From Pelagivirga sediminicola (GTDB taxonomy: Bacteria; Pseudomonadota; Alphaproteobacteria; Rhodobacterales; Rhodobacteraceae), in NCBI RefSeq assembly GCF_003072125.1, contig NZ_QCYH01000001.1:248001-312000 (forward strand): a stretch of DNA of 64,000 nt. The letters run 5' to 3'. The translations under genes and the position numbers were made by a program. The first letter of the stretch is position 1; the number at the start of each line of letters is the position of its first letter. Shown here one piece after another: positions 60,191-64,000 of this stretch. Below the pieces are notes generated by a model. It had not been told where the DNA came from, made no database searches, and was given only the letters and a program-made list of their open reading frames with translations.

Positions 60191-60996
60191 TCAAACACCT
60201 GAGATAGCAGAAAAACTCCGCATTCTGCGGCCAGCGCCAGAGCCTCCTCGCGCTGCATCAGCACAACCTTGCCCTCGGCCACGATCAGACCGGCGAGCCC
60301 GGCATCGGCCACGGCGGCCACGGTCCTGGGCCCCACCGTGGGCATGTCGATGCGCAGATCCTGACCCAGCTTCGGCGCCTTGACGTAGACGCCGCGCTGG
60401 CCGCGCCGCAATGCAGCTGGTGCTGCCGCCACATAGCTCAGCAGCGCATCGGTGCCCTGCACCGTCTCGATCCCGAGGCACTGCCCGCCCGCCACGACGC
60501 AGCCCTGCCCGATATCGAGCGGGGAAATTTCCCGGAGGATATGCACCCCCCGCGCCGCATCGGCCAGCTCGGCTTCGGACGGCGCGGGACCGGCCGCCAA
60601 CCCCGCCTCGGCGGTGAGACCGGGCAGCAACTCATGCGCGCCGAGCACCTCGAAACCCTGCTCTTCGAACATCGAGATGACGAACCGCAGCAATGCGTCG
60701 TCGCCTTGCGGAATCGCGGCCATAAGGCCGGGTGCCAGCCGCATCATCTCGGCGTCGAATTCGGCCGGATTCAGCGCCGGGCGCACCAGCGTGCCGGCGA
60801 ACACCATGCGGCTCACGCCCGCCTCTTTCATCGCGGCGAACAGCGCGCCAATCCGCTCCAGCGGGAAATCCTGCGCGGTCGCGGCCAATTCGCTGGGAAC
60901 GCCGCGCAGCGTGAAATGCAGCGCATCGGGGTGCGCGCGCGCCAGCATGACCGGCAACGCGCCGCCGCAGGCCAGGATCGCCAGACGTCCCGTCAT
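60187..60996 (-). CDS. lpxI: UDP-2,3-diacylglucosamine pyrophosphatase LpxI
   Basis: Cleaves UDP-2,3-diacylglucosamine to lipid X in alphaproteobacteria; it replaces LpxH of E. coli. 269 residues. LAILACGGALPVMLA and ISPLDIGQGCVVAGGQCLGIETVQGTDALL match DUF1009/LpxI. It sits between lpxA and lpxB with 3-base gap and 4-base overlap. Confidence 0.95.
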   Translation of the reverse strand: MTGRLAILACGGALPVMLARAHPDALHFTLRGVPSELAATAQDFPLERIGALFAAMKEAGVSRMVFAGTLVRPALNPAEFDAEMMRLAPGLMAAIPQGDDALLRFVISMFEEQGFEVLGAHELLPGLTAEAGLAAGPAPSEAELADAARGVHILREISPLDIGQGCVVAGGQCLGIETVQGTDALLSYVAAAPAALRRGQRGVYVKAPKLGQDLRIDMPTVGPRTVAAVADAGLAGLIVAEGKVVLMQREEALALAAECGVFLLSQVFE

Positions 60997-60999
60997 GCG

Positions 61000-61794
61000 C
61001 TACCCCTGTCCCGGCGTCAGGAACGACCGGTCGCTGGCGCCGGTGACGAATTCCACGATGCGCGCGACATATGCGCTGTCCGTCTCGCCGCCCATCCGGC
61101 GCGCGCGCTCCTGAAAGGTGCCCTCGCCCTGCGCCAGCATCTGGAACGCCGCGCGCAGCGCCGTGATATCGGCCCGGCCCACGCCGCGCCGCTTGAGCCC
61201 GACCAGGTTCAGTCCGTCCAGAACGCCGCGCGGCGCCTGCACCAGACCATAGGGGATGACGTCATTCGTCACCATCGTCACCGCGCCGATGATGGCGCCC
61301 TGCCCGATCCGCACGAATTGATGCACCCCGGACAGGCCGCCGATGATCACCTCATCCTCGACCACGCAATGCCCCGCCAGCGCGGCGTTGTTCACCACGA
61401 TGACGCGGTTGCCGACCTGCACGTCATGCGCCACATGACAGCCCGCCATCAGCAGGCAATCGTCGCCGACCCGCGTCAGCCCGCCGCCGCCCGCGGTGCC
61501 GGTGTTGATCGTCACATGCTCGCGGATGCGCGCCCGCGCGCCAATTTCAAGCCGCGTCTTTTCGCCCTGAAATTTCAGATCCTGCGGAATTTCTCCGATG
61601 CAGGCGAAGGAGAAAATCGTGCTGCCCTGCCCGATGATGGTATCGCCCGTGACCACCACGTGGCTTTTCAGCGTGACGCCCTCGCCCAGCCGCACATCGG
61701 GGCCGACATGACAGAACGGGCCGATCACGCAGCCAGCGCCGATCTGGGCGCCGTCTTCGACGATGGCGCTGGGGTGAATACCGGGCGCGCTCAT
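61000..61794 (-). CDS. lpxA: UDP-N-acetylglucosamine acyltransferase
   Basis: First acylation of lipid A synthesis. 264 residues of left-handed beta-helix hexapeptide repeats ([33 protein letters not shown]), catalytic His region in [25 protein letters not shown], and the C-terminal helices. ATG 61794 overlaps fabZ stop (ATGA). Confidence 0.97.
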   Translation of the reverse strand: MSAPGIHPSAIVEDGAQIGAGCVIGPFCHVGPDVRLGEGVTLKSHVVVTGDTIIGQGSTIFSFACIGEIPQDLKFQGEKTRLEIGARARIREHVTINTGTAGGGGLTRVGDDCLLMAGCHVAHDVQVGNRVIVVNNAALAGHCVVEDEVIIGGLSGVHQFVRIGQGAIIGAVTMVTNDVIPYGLVQAPRGVLDGLNLVGLKRRGVGRADITALRAAFQMLAQGEGTFQERARRMGGETDSAYVARIVEFVTGASDRSFLTPGQG

Positions 61795-62264
61795 TCGGCC
61801 TTGGTCCCGCCCAGATCCATCATCGCGGTGAATTCCGCCTCGCACGCCATCTCGCCGCCGACGCTGGCGATGCCCGCGAATTTCCAGACCTTGCCGCCCG
61901 GCTTGCCGCGCACGGTGGTCAGATGCATCTCCAGCACGTCGCCGGGCACAACCATGCGCCGGAACTTGGCCTTTTCGATCGCCATGAAATAGACCAGCAT
62001 GTTCTGGTCCTGCATCTGCAGCGCCGTGCCGACCATGACCGCGGCCGTCTGGGCCATCGCCTCGACGATGGTGACGCCGGGCATGATGGGCTTGCCCGGG
62101 AAATGGCCCTGGAAATGCGGCTCGTTCATGGTGACGTTCTTGATGCCGACCGCGGATTGATAGCCGTCGATATCGCGCACCCGGTCGATCAGAAGGAACG
62201 GGTAGCGATGCGGGATCAGCCGCTGGATCATGTGGATATCGGCAGTCTGCAGCGGCTGGGTCAT
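61791..62264 (-). CDS. fabZ: 3-hydroxyacyl-ACP dehydratase FabZ
   Basis: Fatty acid synthesis dehydratase. 157 residues; hotdog fold with catalytic His in [23 protein letters not shown] (Glu following). Start [25 protein letters not shown]. In the usual bamA-skp-fabZ-lpxA order; 112-base gap to ompH. Confidence 0.97.
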   Translation of the reverse strand: MTQPLQTADIHMIQRLIPHRYPFLLIDRVRDIDGYQSAVGIKNVTMNEPHFQGHFPGKPIMPGVTIVEAMAQTAAVMVGTALQMQDQNMLVYFMAIEKAKFRRMVVPGDVLEMHLTTVRGKPGGKVWKFAGIASVGGEMACEAEFTAMMDLGGTKAE

Positions 62265-62376
62265 CTATGTCCTTTCACGCGCCGGTCCGGCGCCATGTGC
62301 AGGCAGTTGCCGGAGGGCCTCTGCCAATTCGCCAAAATCCTTAGCAACTTGCCAGACGCGGAGCAAGGCGGCCGCG

Positions 62377-63036
62377 TCAGTCTGCGGGGTCCGCTGGCGC
62401 GTCATCCGGCGCGTCCCCGGCACCGGGTGCATCCTGCTGCTCCGCCGGAGCAGTCGGCGCGTCCTCCTCGCCCGAGCCGTCGCCGATGGCCGCATCGACC
62501 CGCTCGATGGCAAGGTCGGTGATATCGACCGTATCAGAGCGCAGCAGGACCTGCCGGTTGTCCAGGATGATCTTTCCATTGGTGTCGCGCATCAGTTCCA
62601 CCAGGATCGGCTCGGCCATGCGCATCAGCGTCAGTGGCGCAATCTCGCGGCCGCGTTCCAGATCGCGGGCCGCGCGCTCGTTTTCCTGCCGGATCGAGCG
62701 GACCTTGTTGTCGAACGCGTCGGCCTTTTCCCGGAACTCCTTGGGCGTCATGGTCTTGCGCGCGTCGGTGAGCGCCTGTTCCTCGGCCCGCAGGTCTGCT
62801 TCCAACTCGCGGTTGTTGGCGATCAGGCGGTCGCGCTCGGCCTCGTATTGCCGGGTCAGGCGCTTGCCCACCTGCGTGCCGGCAAAAAGACGATCCGGGT
62901 CCAGTGTCAGGATCTCGCTCTGGATCGTGCCGATATCCTGCGCCTGCGCGCGCGCGCCTGCAGGTCCAATGAAGGAAACGGCCAGCGCACCGATCAATGC
63001 GCTGGCCCATATCCGTTTCGCCGACATCCGCCGCAT
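62377..63036 (-). CDS. OmpH/Skp family periplasmic chaperone
   Basis: 219 residues. Signal peptide (KRIWASALIGALAVSFIGPAGARA, cleaved before QAQDIG), coiled-coil Skp arms (RLTRQYEAERDRLIANNRELEADLRAEEQALTDARKTM) and an acidic Ala/Pro/Asp-rich tail (EEDAPTAPAEQQDAPGAGDAPDD) not seen in E. coli Skp. Longer than the usual 160-170 residues because of that tail. ATG overlaps bamA stop. Confidence 0.92.
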   Translation of the reverse strand: MRRMSAKRIWASALIGALAVSFIGPAGARAQAQDIGTIQSEILTLDPDRLFAGTQVGKRLTRQYEAERDRLIANNRELEADLRAEEQALTDARKTMTPKEFREKADAFDNKVRSIRQENERAARDLERGREIAPLTLMRMAEPILVELMRDTNGKIILDNRQVLLRSDTVDITDLAIERVDAAIGDGSGEEDAPTAPAEQQDAPGAGDAPDDAPADPAD

Positions 63037-64000
63037 CAGAAGGTCGAGGCGATGGACACGTCAAAGGATTGCGTCTTGTCACCCGGCTGCTTTTCGAGAT
63101 CCTGCGAGAAGTTGAACCGCAACGGGCCGAAGGGTGACTGCCAGATGACCGAGACACCGGCCGCCGCGCGCGGCTTGAACCCGGTCGAGGCCAGCGTGCC
63201 GGTGGCGCCCGCAGTGTCGACATCCCAGATGCTGCCGATGTCCAGAAACGCGCCGCCGGTGATCCCGTATTCCTCGGGCAGGCCCAGCGGGAATTCGGCG
63301 TCCAGCTTGAGTGCGGCGAAATAGTTGCCGCCCAGCTGCTCGACGGTGCCGCCGTTGGTTTCGGTCGGGCCGATCCCGTTCGGCTCGAATCCGCGGATGA
63401 TCTGGCCGGAATAGCGGTCAACCGCGCGGCTGTCATCGCTGCCCAGATAGTTGAGCGCACCGGCCTCCAGCGTTGCACGCAGCGTCACTTCCTCGTTCAG
63501 GACACGGGTCTGGGCGATGGCACGCGCGGAGGTCTGGATATACTCCCGGTCGCCGCCCAGCCCATAGAAATCCTGCCCGAAGGACAGCAGCACACCGGCA
63601 TTGGGGTTCAGGCCCGTGCGGCGTGTATCGTAGGTGTAATTGTATCCCGCACCGCTCTCGAAATCGCCGCCGCGCGCCACCTCTTGCGCCAGGATTCCGC
63701 TGGAGCCGGTATAGTTGCGCATGTCCTTGTAACCCGCGATATATTGCAGGCGCAGGCGGCCGTTTTCGCTGACCGGGAAGGTCAGGCTGGGCCGGAACGT
63801 ACCGATGGTGGTGTCATAGAGCGCGAAATCATCGGTCGTCTCGACCAGCGCGAAGTCCAGCCCGAACGCCACGTCACGGCTGAGGAATGAAGGTTCGACA
63901 AAGCTGATGCTATAGTTCGCACGGTCCGCGCTGGCGGCAATCTGTGCCGATAGCTTCTGGCCCCGGCCGAGGAAGTTGCGCTCGGAGAACCCGATGGCAA
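63036..64000 (-). CDS. bamA: Outer membrane protein assembly factor BamA, 5' part outside window
   Basis: C-terminal 321 codons of the Omp85 barrel; the POTRA domains and start lie beyond the right edge. Barrel strands (FSERNFLGRGQKLSAQIAASADR; NVFGF-type end FRFNFSQDLEKQPGDKTQSFDVSIASTF) with Phe as last residue. LLSFGQDFYGLGGDREYIQTSARA and GAAVSVIWQSPFGPLRFNF are typical of BamA. First gene shown of the bamA-ompH-fabZ-lpxA-lpxI-lpxB cluster. Confidence 0.95.
   Translation of the reverse strand, partial: AIGFSERNFLGRGQKLSAQIAASADRANYSISFVEPSFLSRDVAFGLDFALVETTDDFALYDTTIGTFRPSLTFPVSENGRLRLQYIAGYKDMRNYTGSSGILAQEVARGGDFESGAGYNYTYDTRRTGLNPNAGVLLSFGQDFYGLGGDREYIQTSARAIAQTRVLNEEVTLRATLEAGALNYLGSDDSRAVDRYSGQIIRGFEPNGIGPTETNGGTVEQLGGNYFAALKLDAEFPLGLPEEYGITGGAFLDIGSIWDVDTAGATGTLASTGFKPRAAAGVSVIWQSPFGPLRFNFSQDLEKQPGDKTQSFDVSIASTF

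Overview
The window looks like a piece of chromosome from a marine-type alphaproteobacterium of the Rhodobacterales (Roseobacter/Rhodobacteraceae). Reasons: high GC; CtrA next to SciP (DUF1153); an APS-reductase type sulfur operon with DUF2849 and DUF934; paired DUF6456/DUF6477 proteins; a Hint-domain protein; LpxI instead of LpxH; and many Rieske and TetR genes for quaternary-amine use. Coding density is high and no rRNA, tRNA, IS element, prophage or CRISPR array was seen. Both ends cut genes: lon at the left, bamA at the right.

Layout. 1-9.5 kb: lon (3' end missing) with a sigma-32-like promoter, tgt, an SPFH/NfeD membrane pair, a fused RimB-RimK protein, sufT, a SatD-like/HTH gene and a DUF3307 membrane protein that share a 21-bp palindrome, an A-type Fe-S carrier, tpiA. 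9.5-15.1 kb: an Lrp regulator divergent from the sulfite-reduction operon cysG-DUF2849-cysI-cysH-DUF934, followed by ferredoxin-NADP reductase. 15.3-28.5 kb: amine catabolism island with two Rieske oxygenases, a PotABCD-type ABC importer, a class III aminotransferase, a SugE exporter, a TMADH-like flavoprotein and two BetI-like TetR regulators. Three copies of TGAGYGCTCA mark one local regulon and ATGGAC-N4-GTCCAT marks the other. 28.5-43.5 kb: lipA, peroxiredoxin, VIT transporter, DUF6456/DUF6477, a non-pyrrolysine MttB homologue, a Hint-domain protein, guaA, a FadL-type porin, an orphan ATPase, metA, an alpha/beta hydrolase, PPK2 and a third TetR. 43.5-51.5 kb: an acyltransferase-3/SGNH gene broken by one stop codon, rpsI-rplM, a thioesterase, an enoyl-CoA hydratase homologue, trmFO, gluQ, hisI and an IscU-like scaffold. 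51.5-64 kb: a 43-codon membrane-protein gene behind a perfect alphaproteobacterial SOS box, recG-ligA, ctrA-sciP, mnmA, and the envelope cluster bamA-ompH-fabZ-lpxA-lpxI-lpxB.

How the parts fit. The sulfur operon supplies reduced sulfur (siroheme by CysG, APS reduction by CysH, sulfite reduction by CysI). SufT, the A-type carrier and the IscU-like protein serve Fe-S assembly, which the Rieske, CysI, CysH, LipA and TMADH-like enzymes need. The amine island reads as import of a cationic N-compound, oxidative demethylation and transamination; its substrate cannot be read from sequence. The best candidates for undescribed biology are the SOS-box small membrane protein beside recG, the HTH/DUF3307 pair with twin palindromes, and the TGAGYGCTCA amine regulon.
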